In this document: in pieces, positions 18,401-23,239 of the stretch
How the letters are laid out: every line of letters begins with the position of its first letter
How positions within the stretch are numbered: position 1 is the stretch's first letter
NCBI GenBank assembly: GCA_049578505.1
Contig: JBAUMC010000117.1
Location: 1 to 23,239, forward strand
Source of the DNA: JAGVPT01 sp049578505
Lineage (GTDB): Bacteria; Bacteroidota; Ignavibacteria; UBA10030; UBA8401
DNA length: 23,239 nucleotides
Direction of reading: 5' to 3'
The notes under the pieces: generated by a model
What the model was told of the DNA's origin: nothing
Seen by the model: the letters and a program-made list of their open reading frames with translations, nothing else
Database searches by the model: none
Position numbers and translations under genes: made by a program

Positions 18401-20595
18401 TGCGATACCGGAATTGCCTGATCTCCCTCATAATTATTGTTGTCAACGGCTGATACGGTGTAGTAATACTGCACTCCCAGTTGAACGGTATTGTCACTAT
18501 ACGATGTGTCATTCGACGGCAAATTGGTTGTAAGCAGTGCAAAGACCGCGTCGAATGATTGGCGGCGATACACATTATAGGAATGTACATTTGAACTTGG
18601 ACTCTTGGTCCATGTTAAACTGATTTTGGCGGGACTTGTTCCATAGATTGAACTTAGGTTAAACGGCGCTACAGGAAAGACACTCGAGGGTTGATTTTGC
18701 GTCGAAGCAGCCCCGTTCAGTGTTGCATTGTATTTATAGCTCGAAGCATCGAGCGTTTGGTTATTGATTTGCTCGTCGAATCTCCAATAACCGACCAACC
18801 CCGCAGTATCGTTCGCTGCAAGGGGATTACTGAAGGTGCTGCTAATCTGCGCTGCCGAGCGCGCTGTTTTCCAAATCTTAAGTTCGTCAATTTGTCCCTT
18901 GAAATAATTGTTTGCGGCGCCCGCACCACGTCCGAAGATTAGCAATGGATTAGCTACAAAGTCCGGGCCTGGAACGGTAACGCTGGTATCCAACGCTCCA
19001 TCGATATATAATTTCAAAACCCCGTTGCTGTCGACCCCCGCGATATGATACCAGATTCCGGCTTGAAGAGCAGTTTTCGAAACCAGCGTTCCTCCGCTTG
19101 CTACAAAGACGATCTTCTGCAGTACTCCCGTCCCGTTAAATTGCAGCGAATAAATGTTCTTATCTATAATAGTCGGGGTCCCAGTCCCTCCCGAGTCTCT
19201 CTTCACCCATGCCTCGAACGTCATTGGATAAGTAGCAAAATTAAAATTAGCTACTTGCATGTAGCTTGTAGCTCCATCGAACCGAGCATCGCTTATGCCC
19301 GCTTGAACTCGAGGAGTGACAACGATCGTATCCGACGGACTTTCCAGCAAGCTGTCGTTTACCGCGACAACTCGAAAATAATAAGTAGTACCGTTGGCAA
19401 GAGTCGAATAGGATCTCGTCGTATCGTTCGGGTTTGAAGCCAGCGTGGAATCAACTTCTACCGTGGAGGTTGGCGAAGTTCCGCGATAGATCCGGTAGAA
19501 TCGAATATTTGTTGCGGGCCTGTCTTTGCTCCAGTTGACATTCATGCTGCCGTTACCCGCTCTCACAGAATTGATTTGTAATTTCGGTGGAATGCTGTCC
19601 ACCGGGACGACAGTGAAGGCACTTGAAATCGGGCTTACGATGCCGTATAAATCAACCGCCGCGATCTTGAAACTGTACGTCTTATAGTCTGTTAGACCAG
19701 CTTCGATTTTCGTGGTGTCGCTTGCAAGCGACGTCGAAGAAGAATCTTTTAAACCAAAAACATTTGAGCCCGTGCTATCCACGTAGATCCAATACCGCCT
19801 CAAGGACTGCAGAGCAACAGGATGCCACACCAATGTCGCTTTCTTGTCGCCCCGAAACGACTTCAAGGTGTCGAGAACGGGCGTAGAATAAGCAAGCTGC
19901 CCATAGACAATTGAAACACTATCAATCGCAAAACTCGGACGACCTCCGCTGCCGATAGAGTCTTTTATGACCCAACGGAGTTGAACAATGGGCTGGTTCT
20001 CACATGCAGACGGAAGTACGAAATTGATCGTTTGAGCATTTTGCCCCAAGGTGTCTCCGGAGGTAACTTTTGCGGGCCCCAAAGCTAGGTTTGCATACTC
20101 CGTAGATCCCAAGGTATTGAATGAGCTTGTTGTATCCGTCCGATATTGGAGCACAATTTTATCCACCCTTGTGTTACCGGTTCCGTCATATGGATTGCGA
20201 AGGGTCATTATCGAATACTTCACCGAAATGCCCGACTGGCCAACAGTATTCATCGCGAGTACCAGCGAGAGCATATTTGAAGCTGTACTGAGCAAGCCGA
20301 TTTTTCCTCCATAGTTGTAAACTCCGCCGTTCAAATCTGAAGCTGATCCACTGGCAGTCAAACCAGAATCTGCATTTGCCGGAGCTGTCGGGTAAGCATT
20401 CGATAGTGCTCCGTTGATAGCCCATCCTTGCCATCCTGAGGGATAGGTCGTCGAAGTGTAGACTATGTCGAAGGATTGAGAGTACGGCAACGCAACAGGA
20501 TTTGGGTTCGTTTGTGCAGCGGCAAAAGAAAATTGCACAACAATAAAAAAGAATAAGAGCCTCAACGATGGTAGTCGCATAATGAGCCTAGTCAT
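9439..20595 (-). CDS. Giant modular T9SS-exported surface protein (3718 residues)
   Basis: One uninterrupted frame. Residues 1-28 are a signal peptide ending SFAAAQ. Then, approximately: 30-232 jelly-roll-like domain; 235-432 two FN3; 432-625 LamG/concanavalin-like domain (FEAWVKR, GLVGYWRFDE); 642-738 FN3; 742-1268 right-handed parallel beta-helix; 1275-1960 seven FN3-like repeats; 1964-2125 cleaved-adhesin-like domain (GWLIDSVVIHN); 2126-2495 four more FN3-like units; 2500-3405 four composite repeats; 3408-3475 dockerin-like segment with EF-hand loop DYDTSGTIDAGDF; 3503-3610 cohesin-like domain; 3630-3718 type A sorting domain. It should cross the outer membrane by the T9SS and act at the surface, perhaps in adhesion or glycan binding. 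No enzyme active site was recognised; the beta-helix and LamG parts could bind or cut polysaccharide. The gene follows the lipoprotein gene with zero spacing (TAA then ATG). An in-frame ATG five codons in (20580) is an alternative start. Confidence 0.93.
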   Translation of the reverse strand: MTRLIMRLPSLRLLFFFIVVQFSFAAAQTNPNPVALPYSQSFDIVYTSTTYPSGWQGWAINGALSNAYPTAPANADSGLTASGSASDLNGGVYNYGGKIGLLSTASNMLSLVLAMNTVGQSGISVKYSIMTLRNPYDGTGNTRVDKIVLQYRTDTTSSFNTLGSTEYANLALGPAKVTSGDTLGQNAQTINFVLPSACENQPIVQLRWVIKDSIGSGGRPSFAIDSVSIVYGQLAYSTPVLDTLKSFRGDKKATLVWHPVALQSLRRYWIYVDSTGSNVFGLKDSSSTSLASDTTKIEAGLTDYKTYSFKIAAVDLYGIVSPISSAFTVVPVDSIPPKLQINSVRAGNGSMNVNWSKDRPATNIRFYRIYRGTSPTSTVEVDSTLASNPNDTTRSYSTLANGTTYYFRVVAVNDSLLESPSDTIVVTPRVQAGISDARFDGATSYMQVANFNFATYPMTFEAWVKRDSGGTGTPTIIDKNIYSLQFNGTGVLQKIVFVASGGTLVSKTALQAGIWYHIAGVDSNGVLKLYIDGALDTSVTVPGPDFVANPLLIFGRGAGAANNYFKGQIDELKIWKTARSAAQISSTFSNPLAANDTAGLVGYWRFDEQINNQTLDASSYKYNATLNGAASTQNQPSSVFPVAPFNLSSIYGTSPAKISLTWTKSPSSNVHSYNVYRRQSFDAVFALLTTNLPSNDTSYSDNTVQLGVQYYYTVSAVDNNNYEGDQAIPVSQIITIFNPALPHVISQNTVLSKTSNGNVWQVTDSLVINPYVTLTIQKGIIIQIPPLGKIVVLGRLNAKGSPDSVIRFTSSSALPAAGNWAGIMFGATTNPFNLNIADSLSQLQNCVFEFGGSDGKAVIRDIDTSQLKVRLTNSLVWKNLTGINLNTRSIDSINNVVVTANSSGNPAVNLSGYTASTILQADSVMSNGGPGISSTSAVKIINDYVGKNGGYGVNIQGSVTSSNVSDNGSYGITAQSVSATNALRNNGYGVTTFAGPVIGSVVSNNTGYGINAASSVFNTTSNSNGGYGITSLDSVGSCIADSNTTFGVQASQLIRGNTIGYNKATGLIMPTGAHADSNLIFHNTNGGIFAGASDTIYRNLVYRNSGAGILYVGNGSVVQNNTLAFNDSGMTNLTLGSGQTFDIRNNIIAFSNKLGMHTTTGGNIISGISWNDVYPDAWSGFTSNALNVFNIQTTKKYGDSTSSGRQVGASQIFAATDPGANIFRSPSFVDTAGNNYNLDPTSLMINAGDSTLPKDPDLTAADIGRFYYFDTTKAPSSPPTLNSPANNFIGIKIPVLLSWTNASSGTIPKFNLQVGRDAAFVSKLVNDSTLTGTSYQLASLGSDSVYYWRVRAFNNKGTSSFSNIDSFRTILASPMQLQPTANAQGVTVPSVFTWTNVLGQNVKFICQIAWDTSFRTVAGANPSVIINDTTSLDSVVVPNLPSDSLLYWRVYAKNNFDSSAQPYPYRSFRTQLGKPILSYPVLTDTTETFSWTAVNGAVQYLFELDNDSLFAPPLQFSNTYTNTSFTINNLQYGIRYYWRITAQKVAGSGTKSDASSFLTKIPRPSLTSPLNNATGISPTTQLSWTGLSGASYYLAEVSPDTNFVTGNLKARDSVTTPTDVVVNPLSFNAKYYWKVMAGNKDTVSSFSQYRAFTTWSSTGPSLISPLNNSINLRVDTIDTFNWSADPGQVMKYQFTISRDSSVVPANIAFMDSSISLNTFIYSLPANTLKNDSVYYWQVRAIDPSYVRRQPSPIYKFKTELAMPVLATPVNSSLNVPLPAPFSWSAVIGATSYVLQISDSTSRNASNVPMVASDTVLSNSYVSLPSDSLHSDTIAYWRVKAISANGVSRFSSLSNFRTMIASPTLLYPKNDSAGYLVTPKLVWGAVKGAAQYEVQVFKSSTNSSNRVIDTTLTSANTSYTTTQILLNNTTYFWDVTAINNNAGHGTRDSSQFFQFTNYYQGIASTEGFENVASTTSPPAGWSQTGKGNLAAVWEFGSPQKGPLGYSGSNVAATKLAVNYPPSGEGILISPPFIVAQGDSFSFRHYYSLASSDSAKIQVLGVDLKDTTLLGSTLKNTNSSWTTASYPLTNYLNRTIQILFHFYSGTQGGTVGWLIDSVVIHNSKSAKPSVPVIVTPAAAGIGISASPRITWNSSIGAYSYQLQLSLDSLFKSFVINTGFIPDTSYQVASSLMNDTVYYLRIRSANATDSSSYSPAANFRIALPTPVTVGPVNGAAGISRTPQVSWSPVPKASSYIFQVSLQQSFGSVIKTDTIKNVALNQAGNVQFTVDTTLNSDTTQYWKIAAKSQNNISAYSDAGSFRTRMAAPNVNVDSSSLTLKKIFLSWGTIPNAVRYRILRSTTSASFTFFDSTSKSSYGDTGITPGLLYYYKVFAVKSSGELGDTSTVDSAVTKPNVPSSFVASTLTDKEALLQWSIIGTASRYLIYRLKDTAGASYANLGATIAPTYRDTGLVALQRYLYKLRALNILNDTSGFSKVDTINLYRPLPRVTSITAARYVKDTTVFYPFQISFPTNDTVTFKFFYSLDGGNSYAPTSNVVFNNLQIRGTANSTTPDSVTWNIAKDLNGYESKSVLFRITPVSKQDSLGAPGQTDSIYVDFKKPLFSGVKGVIAYTDSVRLVWNKAVEGLSNPVSYLVYKSSDSTTFASNPDTTVIDTTVILRSLTDFRPYYFKVVARDSVGNKDTNSVRQSGVPFALASFVRGFTNGPSKASKGSISILYSLHLIPTDTAQLSVLWSADNVQWFPISGSRLSGTYKNISKAQSTDTVIWQSDRDSLFSAPIEDSIKIKIISIGRIKIPDTTCTNRFLLDNRAPRFAGISSDSLADSSGTKVKLAWAPAHDTSVVHYVVYELKPTDTLIAGPTYADSINVSSLTPFTNYKFVVRAVDAVGNVDTTLDIPVNIYTYKKPVITSISTPSGAQKGTINFSFSIVNTSFDIDSVEARYQLPGDTTNWNPIDSTALGGTYQAITKDNTYTITWNTLGGTNTVPKANERMVNANRTNAGKLTQSKLFQKSGMKDVISQETKGMSHVVIQNGNVRAGIEAGQSLSLLASIGQSNNIKFALVPTGKGGTGTLISTSRFTVDNIPPVFSGVLKNLNVLSQGSIQLLWNKASDSTNVSYTLYRSLSPGAFLNGTVLQQNIVDTSVVVSNLALLTPYYFGVRAQDAAGNQDTNTVECKFIALPVITVIPTVPTGKYQNNIPVQYTLTSGSNDSVAVKFDYTLDGNDVTPIWHAMKSVTGDTGKVTDFVHGHSIVWKSQADTANIESFNTMVRITPIGRFNDTGTAVSSKSFALDSKPPIFAGIARAGNNLAKIGTITLAWTAAVDTSKPIMYSIYRDTTAAWSASKKPIANTGQLTFLDTTATNNTTYYYSIRAQDSLGNVDTNTRSKLTRVAYLGDYDTSGTIDAGDFAAFTKGWRDNSLDTCDIGNSGLNQGITAPNLTRTSNHSLDFNDFAGFSLMWNYFAPKSGEPAIASDDNILKKTSSPPMLVSDKQEVIQEKETKYFTMHLNNLPQTRTVAIHILYDPTKISFDSIGLISVHSAFTLQYLDPKGGRAVLNLSSFGGMLDTSVTNRLLTLKLTALRRLEEEPVTFVIFSYGDSSKINSYSKEEIKYNYRPVIPERFELSQNYPNPFNPSTTIEYQLAKDTRVNLKVYNILGQEVATLASGDQKAGYYTVRWNAGGFASGVYFCRLHTNEYVLTKKMLLLK
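9442..9708 (-). other. T9SS type A C-terminal sorting domain (coding segment)
   Basis: Residues about 3630-3718 of the giant protein carry the family hallmarks in order: FELSQNYPNPFNPST, then LKVYNILGQEVATL, then a GYYTVRW strand, FASGVYFCRL, and a basic-hydrophobic end TKKMLLLK. In known T9SS organisms this domain targets the protein to the secretion pore and is often removed at the surface. Confidence 0.93.
10165..10374 (-). other. Dockerin-like segment (coding segment)
   Basis: Residues 3408-3475 contain one strong calcium loop, DYDTSGTIDAGDF, followed by a helix (AAFTKGW). A second, looser half, SLDFNDFAGFSLMWNYF, has the helix but a broken loop with an insert (DIGNSGLNQGITAPN). This two-fold arrangement is that of type I dockerins with a degenerate second repeat. 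It lies just before a cohesin-like domain and the sorting domain. Confidence 0.7.
10385..13096 (-). repeat. Four tandem composite repeats, each an Ig-like plus FN3 pair
   Basis: Units begin near residues 2501, 2709, 2920 and 3193. Each has an Ig-like half (PxITxI start, a W followed about 35 residues later by FxLDxxxPxFxGI) and an FN3 half (VSYxxYRS, DTT..LTPYYFxVRAxDxxGNxDTN). Spacings are about 208, 211, 273 and 213 residues. The third unit is longer because of an insert near residues 3001-3066. Similarity is at the protein level; the DNA has diverged. Confidence 0.8.
14700..16770 (-). repeat. Seven tandem FN3-like repeats (coding segment)
   Basis: Residues about 1275-1960 repeat a pattern of roughly 95-100 residues: a PxLxxPxNNxxG start, a central W (SWTxxxGAxxY), a D-x-x-F turn, YYWRVxA, and S-x-F-x-T at the end. 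Seven starts are visible (SPPTLNSP, SPMQLQP, KPILSYP, RPSLTSP, GPSLISP, MPVLATP, SPTLLYP). Two similar units follow after the cleaved-adhesin-like domain. Confidence 0.8.
17458..17745 (-). repeat. Beta-helix ladder with an 18-20 residue period (coding segment)
   Basis: Within the parallel beta-helix region an aromatic-Gly-(Val/Ile) motif recurs at residues 951, 970, 988, 1008, 1027 and 1046 (YGV, YGI, YGV, YGI, YGI, FGV). Asn- and Ser-rich turns (SNNTG, NSNGG) lie between. One turn of a right-handed beta-helix takes about this many residues, so each motif probably marks one coil. Confidence 0.75.
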
Positions 20596-21417
20596 TTAAT
20601 TCGCAATTACGTTTACAATGCCGTCGATAATGTTACTAATACTAAATGAGGTATTTGCATTGTTTACAAATTGTGCACCAGAGATGTTCAAACTCGTGCT
20701 GCCGGGCGACACCGAATGGCAATGAAACACGATGAGATCAATCGTGCCGGTCACGCCGCTTGTTGCTCCGCCGATATCCGCGAGGTAAACTTTAATCTGG
20801 CCGGGTAGGGTTGTATCGATCACGAAGTTTCCGGTATTCCAGTTATAGGCATCTATAGCTGTCGACGGTGAGAGTTGAACGACAAAGTTTGAAGCAACGA
20901 AAGCGTTGACTCCCTTTGCCCTGATCTTGAAGGTAAAATCGTGTCCGAACAGAACGGTTATCGTGCGCGGAAAGACCATGAGCGCCGGTCCCTGTACTGC
21001 ATTAATCGTGAATGTCTTTTGATTGGTCCCATCTGCCGCATCTTCAAGTACGCGCGCCGTCGAGATGGCTTGAACAGTAACCAGATTGGTCCCGTCATCC
21101 AGATTAGAGTATGTTTTCGTTGAGGTGGTGCTTTGCGCTGTATCGACACGAAGCGTGTCCGAGCCCTGAGTAAATACAATAAGAAACTTGTAAACGGAAT
21201 TCGGGTTCTTCACTGTCCAAGCCAGCGTAACAGTACTTCCTGATGTATCGGCTTTAGTAAGTTGTGTTTTGGGCGGCGGAACTCCTTCCGGGTCCACTGG
21301 GTTTATCTCATCGGAGGGAATCGCATCTCCTTTTTTCGTGCAACCACTACTCAATAATACCAGGGTCAACACGCCCAGCAGTATCGCGACCTGAAAAAGT
21401 TTACGAAGTATGCTCAT
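20596..21417 (-). CDS. Lipoprotein with FN3-like and cohesin-like domains
   Basis: The 273-residue product has a hydrophobic signal and a permissive lipobox, LLSSGC, with the lipidated Cys26, so it should be anchored in a membrane, most likely the outer one. A short Pro-rich linker leads to an FN3-like domain (about 48-140; STVTLAWTVKNP ... LVTVQAIS). Residues about 142-270 match the cohesin fold: an opening strand with VLFGHDFTFKIRAKGV, FVVQLSPSTAI, then FVIDTTLPGQIKVYL, GVTGTIDLIVFHCHS and SPGSTSLNISGAQF. Cohesins bind dockerins, and the adjacent giant protein carries a dockerin-like segment, which makes a physical pairing attractive but untested. Its stop TAA is directly followed by the ATG of the giant gene, indicating coupled translation; it begins 29 bp after the PEGA gene. 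A GGGATGAG stretch upstream is a weak ribosome site. Cohesin assignment is by pattern. Confidence 0.8.
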   Translation of the reverse strand: MSILRKLFQVAILLGVLTLVLLSSGCTKKGDAIPSDEINPVDPEGVPPPKTQLTKADTSGSTVTLAWTVKNPNSVYKFLIVFTQGSDTLRVDTAQSTTSTKTYSNLDDGTNLVTVQAISTARVLEDAADGTNQKTFTINAVQGPALMVFPRTITVLFGHDFTFKIRAKGVNAFVASNFVVQLSPSTAIDAYNWNTGNFVIDTTLPGQIKVYLADIGGATSGVTGTIDLIVFHCHSVSPGSTSLNISGAQFVNNANTSFSISNIIDGIVNVIAN

Positions 21418-21446
21418 TTGAGTCTCATCCCTATATTGTTCTGCCG

Positions 21447-23239
21447 TTAGAATGTCACAATCAAGTTCAATCCGACAAAATTTTCTGCAACAACCGGAGA
21501 TAATCCTGTCTTCATGGAAAAGTATTCACTATACCCGTCTTTGGGAACGCTAAAGATTGCATCGAGAATGTCAAAGACATACACACCTGCAGTTGCTGCA
21601 AACGCAACGTTTCGAACATTCTCGGAATTGTTCATCGCATCGAACTTGTTCGACACGGCAGTTCGTAAGGCCAAAAAGTTTGAAGCGGCAGGGGCGCTAT
21701 GATAGGCATCCAACGTTTCGTGCCAGGCAGTTTCATTACTTGTATAATCATTTTGATACGTGATCGTTACTGCGGCTCCTGCAGCGAATACGCCGAGGAA
21801 TGCAAGCCCCTTGACCGTCTCTCCTTTATACATTTGGCTGATTCCGGGAAATGCGCAGAGTGCAATGGCAGTACTGTGAGACGGGAGAGCATCGAGATTT
21901 GCACCGAGTGGATTGGGTGCTTCTTCACGATATCCATAACTCGGCCTAAACAAGAATGCGTCCGCAATGTCCCACACATACAGAGCGCCGGTTCCGATTA
22001 AAAAAGCGTTCCGGTAATTTGCATCTGCGTTAGCTTTATTGAACGAATTCTGCACAACTATGCGACGCGTTGAGGCCGTTGCCGGATCAGAGGCCGATTG
22101 ATAAGCAGCTACGTTGTCTTGATACTTTGTATTATCGTTCGAATACAAGCCACTATAATAGAGTGCGCCGGCGGCGCCCCCCAATGTCGCAACTAAATAC
22201 CCCCACCCCTTTAGCGTTTCTCCTTTGTACATCTGGCTTGAGCCGGGGATCAACGCACTCATCCAATGTGAGACATCTCTCGAAGGAAGCATTGAGACAA
22301 ATTCAATTCTGTTCTCACCCGGTTCTAACTCATACGTGATTTCTTTCTCGCCCAAAACGGGGTGTCGTATCACCACATTTTTTTCGACGTGGGGGTTAAT
22401 CTTAACATCCAGTTTACGAACACCCTCAGACACTCCATCCAAAAAGAAGGAGGCATCAACATCGGTGTACACCTGTAACCTTCCCGGCCTTTCTTTCGAT
22501 AACATGCTAATGGACGGAACACGGATCGTGTCATCCTGCAGTACTCTGACGATGAACGTTGTATCCTCGAACCTCTCGGCAGAAAGTGTTATTCGATGAT
22601 TTCCAGGAGTTAGATTGTGCAGTTCGTACCCGCCCGGCGATGGAGGAACGTTGCCATCGTTCTCTATATTGACAAATATTTTTGTCTTCAAAGGATCCGG
22701 TTCCTGAACACGGAGTCTCAGAATGCCATACGAACGCCGAAATCTTCCGATCGGCACGTCAACCGTATCTCCCGGCTTCGGAGTAACTGTTTCAGCAAGG
22801 GTATCCGCGTAGTCTTTTGAAAATTGAAATGTGTACGGCCTGATAGGAAATCTCCTTACGCTCTCGAGGGTTGCGACGGAGAGGTTGTTAATTTTGACAT
22901 TGATGTTTTCCGACCTGATTCTCCTGAAATCAAAACGGAGAAAGCCGAAAGTAGGAATGAGTTTTATCGGAGGGTTGGCATTTTTACCTCCGTTCGGGAC
23001 TTCCAAATATACAGTCGTATCCCTGTAATCGGCGAGAGACAGAACGACTTCGTACGGACCAGGCAGTTTATGGGACAGTTCGAGCGGCGTCAGTACTTGT
23101 TGCACTTCTCCAAGCACCTTTACGGATGCGCCCGGAGGGTCAGTCTCAATCACTAGCGTGCCCGGAATTTCTATGAGAATCCCCTTTTGCACCTCAAAGA
23201 CAAAGACGGTTTTCGGAACAGCATCCGGTATGTCTATGT
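21447..23239 (-). CDS. PEGA-domain protein with two DUF5683-like halves (N-terminus beyond the right edge)
   Basis: The frame is open to the window edge: 15 further codons lie before the GTG at 23192, reading IDIPDAVPKTVFVFEV, so that GTG is not the true start. In total 596 residues are visible. The first 300 are beta-rich PEGA-type modules (GTLVIETDPPGASVKV; GGYELHNLTPGNHRITLSAERFEDTT; GRLQVYTDVDASFFLDG). Then two homologous halves, 133 residues apart, each begin PGxSQMYKGExxKG and each contain two hydrophobic segments (LVATLGGAAGALYY and AFLIGTGALYVWDIADAFLF; LGVFAAGAAVTITY and VAFAATAGVYVFDILDAIF). PEGA domains occur in surface-associated proteins; the role of the DUF5683-like halves is unknown. 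It is first in the visible part of the operon, 29 bp before the lipoprotein gene, so it may help build or anchor the same surface structure. Confidence 0.82.
   Translation of the reverse strand, partial: IDIPDAVPKTVFVFEVQKGILIEIPGTLVIETDPPGASVKVLGEVQQVLTPLELSHKLPGPYEVVLSLADYRDTTVYLEVPNGGKNANPPIKLIPTFGFLRFDFRRIRSENINVKINNLSVATLESVRRFPIRPYTFQFSKDYADTLAETVTPKPGDTVDVPIGRFRRSYGILRLRVQEPDPLKTKIFVNIENDGNVPPSPGGYELHNLTPGNHRITLSAERFEDTTFIVRVLQDDTIRVPSISMLSKERPGRLQVYTDVDASFFLDGVSEGVRKLDVKINPHVEKNVVIRHPVLGEKEITYELEPGENRIEFVSMLPSRDVSHWMSALIPGSSQMYKGETLKGWGYLVATLGGAAGALYYSGLYSNDNTKYQDNVAAYQSASDPATASTRRIVVQNSFNKANADANYRNAFLIGTGALYVWDIADAFLFRPSYGYREEAPNPLGANLDALPSHSTAIALCAFPGISQMYKGETVKGLAFLGVFAAGAAVTITYQNDYTSNETAWHETLDAYHSAPAASNFLALRTAVSNKFDAMNNSENVRNVAFAATAGVYVFDILDAIFSVPKDGYSEYFSMKTGLSPVVAENFVGLNLIVTF
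21470..22270 (-). repeat. Internal duplication of the DUF5683-like unit
   Basis: Two units share PGxSQMYKGExxKG, followed by a Gly/Ala-rich hydrophobic stretch, a YxSND/YTSNE loop, a Tyr/Ser-rich AYxSAxxAxxx region and a VxDIxDA end. The DNA around the shared motif is also still similar (21811-21850 and 22211-22250, about 400 bp apart), so the duplication is recognisable at the nucleotide level over a short core. Confidence 0.75.

Noticed and set aside
17882..18421. 179-codon plus-strand frame inside the giant gene
   Set aside because: It is antisense to the beta-helix coding region; no ribosome site or domain. The same holds for the other plus-strand frames between 9439 and 20595.
23190..23192. 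GTG as the start of the PEGA protein
   Set aside because: The frame continues open for 15 more codons to the window edge with sensible beta-strand-like sequence and no ribosome site before the GTG, so the gene is truncated by the window.

Overview
The window looks like a piece of chromosome from a Gram-negative member of the Bacteroidota/Ignavibacteria side of the tree. The main reason is an 11 kb gene whose product ends in a textbook type IX secretion system (T9SS) type A sorting domain with the NYPNPFNPST hallmark. A PorT-like outer-membrane barrel, a cohesin-like lipoprotein and a PEGA/DUF5683-type protein agree with this. No tRNA, rRNA, CRISPR array, insertion sequence or phage gene was seen. 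Exact species cannot be read from the sequence.

Left part (1-3268). A tricorn-like protease gene on the minus strand starts at 2248 and runs off the left edge, so its catalytic C-terminal half is missing from view. It is followed by about 1 kb without a convincing gene, which holds the protease promoter, a small block that is open on both strands, and a 100 bp imperfect inverted-repeat element of the dispersed-repeat (MITE/REP-like) kind.

Middle (3269-9438). Three plus-strand genes come first: a two-helix membrane protein of unknown function with a GAF-like soluble part, a small SpoIIAA/STAS-like protein, and a PorT-like outer-membrane beta-barrel. Facing them on the minus strand is a two-gene unit, a CHASE2-adenylate cyclase and, 16 bp downstream, an SH3-M48 zinc metalloprotease. 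Together these suggest a sensing and envelope-maintenance neighbourhood, though that link is inference.

Right part (9439-23239). A minus-strand operon reads, in transcription order, PEGA protein with two DUF5683-like halves (its N-terminus is off the right edge), cohesin-like lipoprotein, and a 3718-residue T9SS-exported modular protein. The last two touch exactly: the stop TAA is followed directly by ATG. The giant protein contains, in order, a signal peptide, a jelly-roll-like N-domain, two FN3, LamG, FN3, a right-handed parallel beta-helix, seven FN3-like repeats, a cleaved-adhesin-like domain, more FN3-like units, four 210-residue composite repeats, a dockerin-like EF-hand segment, a cohesin-like domain and the sorting domain. 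The most interesting idea in the window is that the lipoprotein's cohesin-like domain and the giant protein's dockerin-like segment form a surface-anchoring pair encoded by one operon. This is an inference from domain content and gene order.
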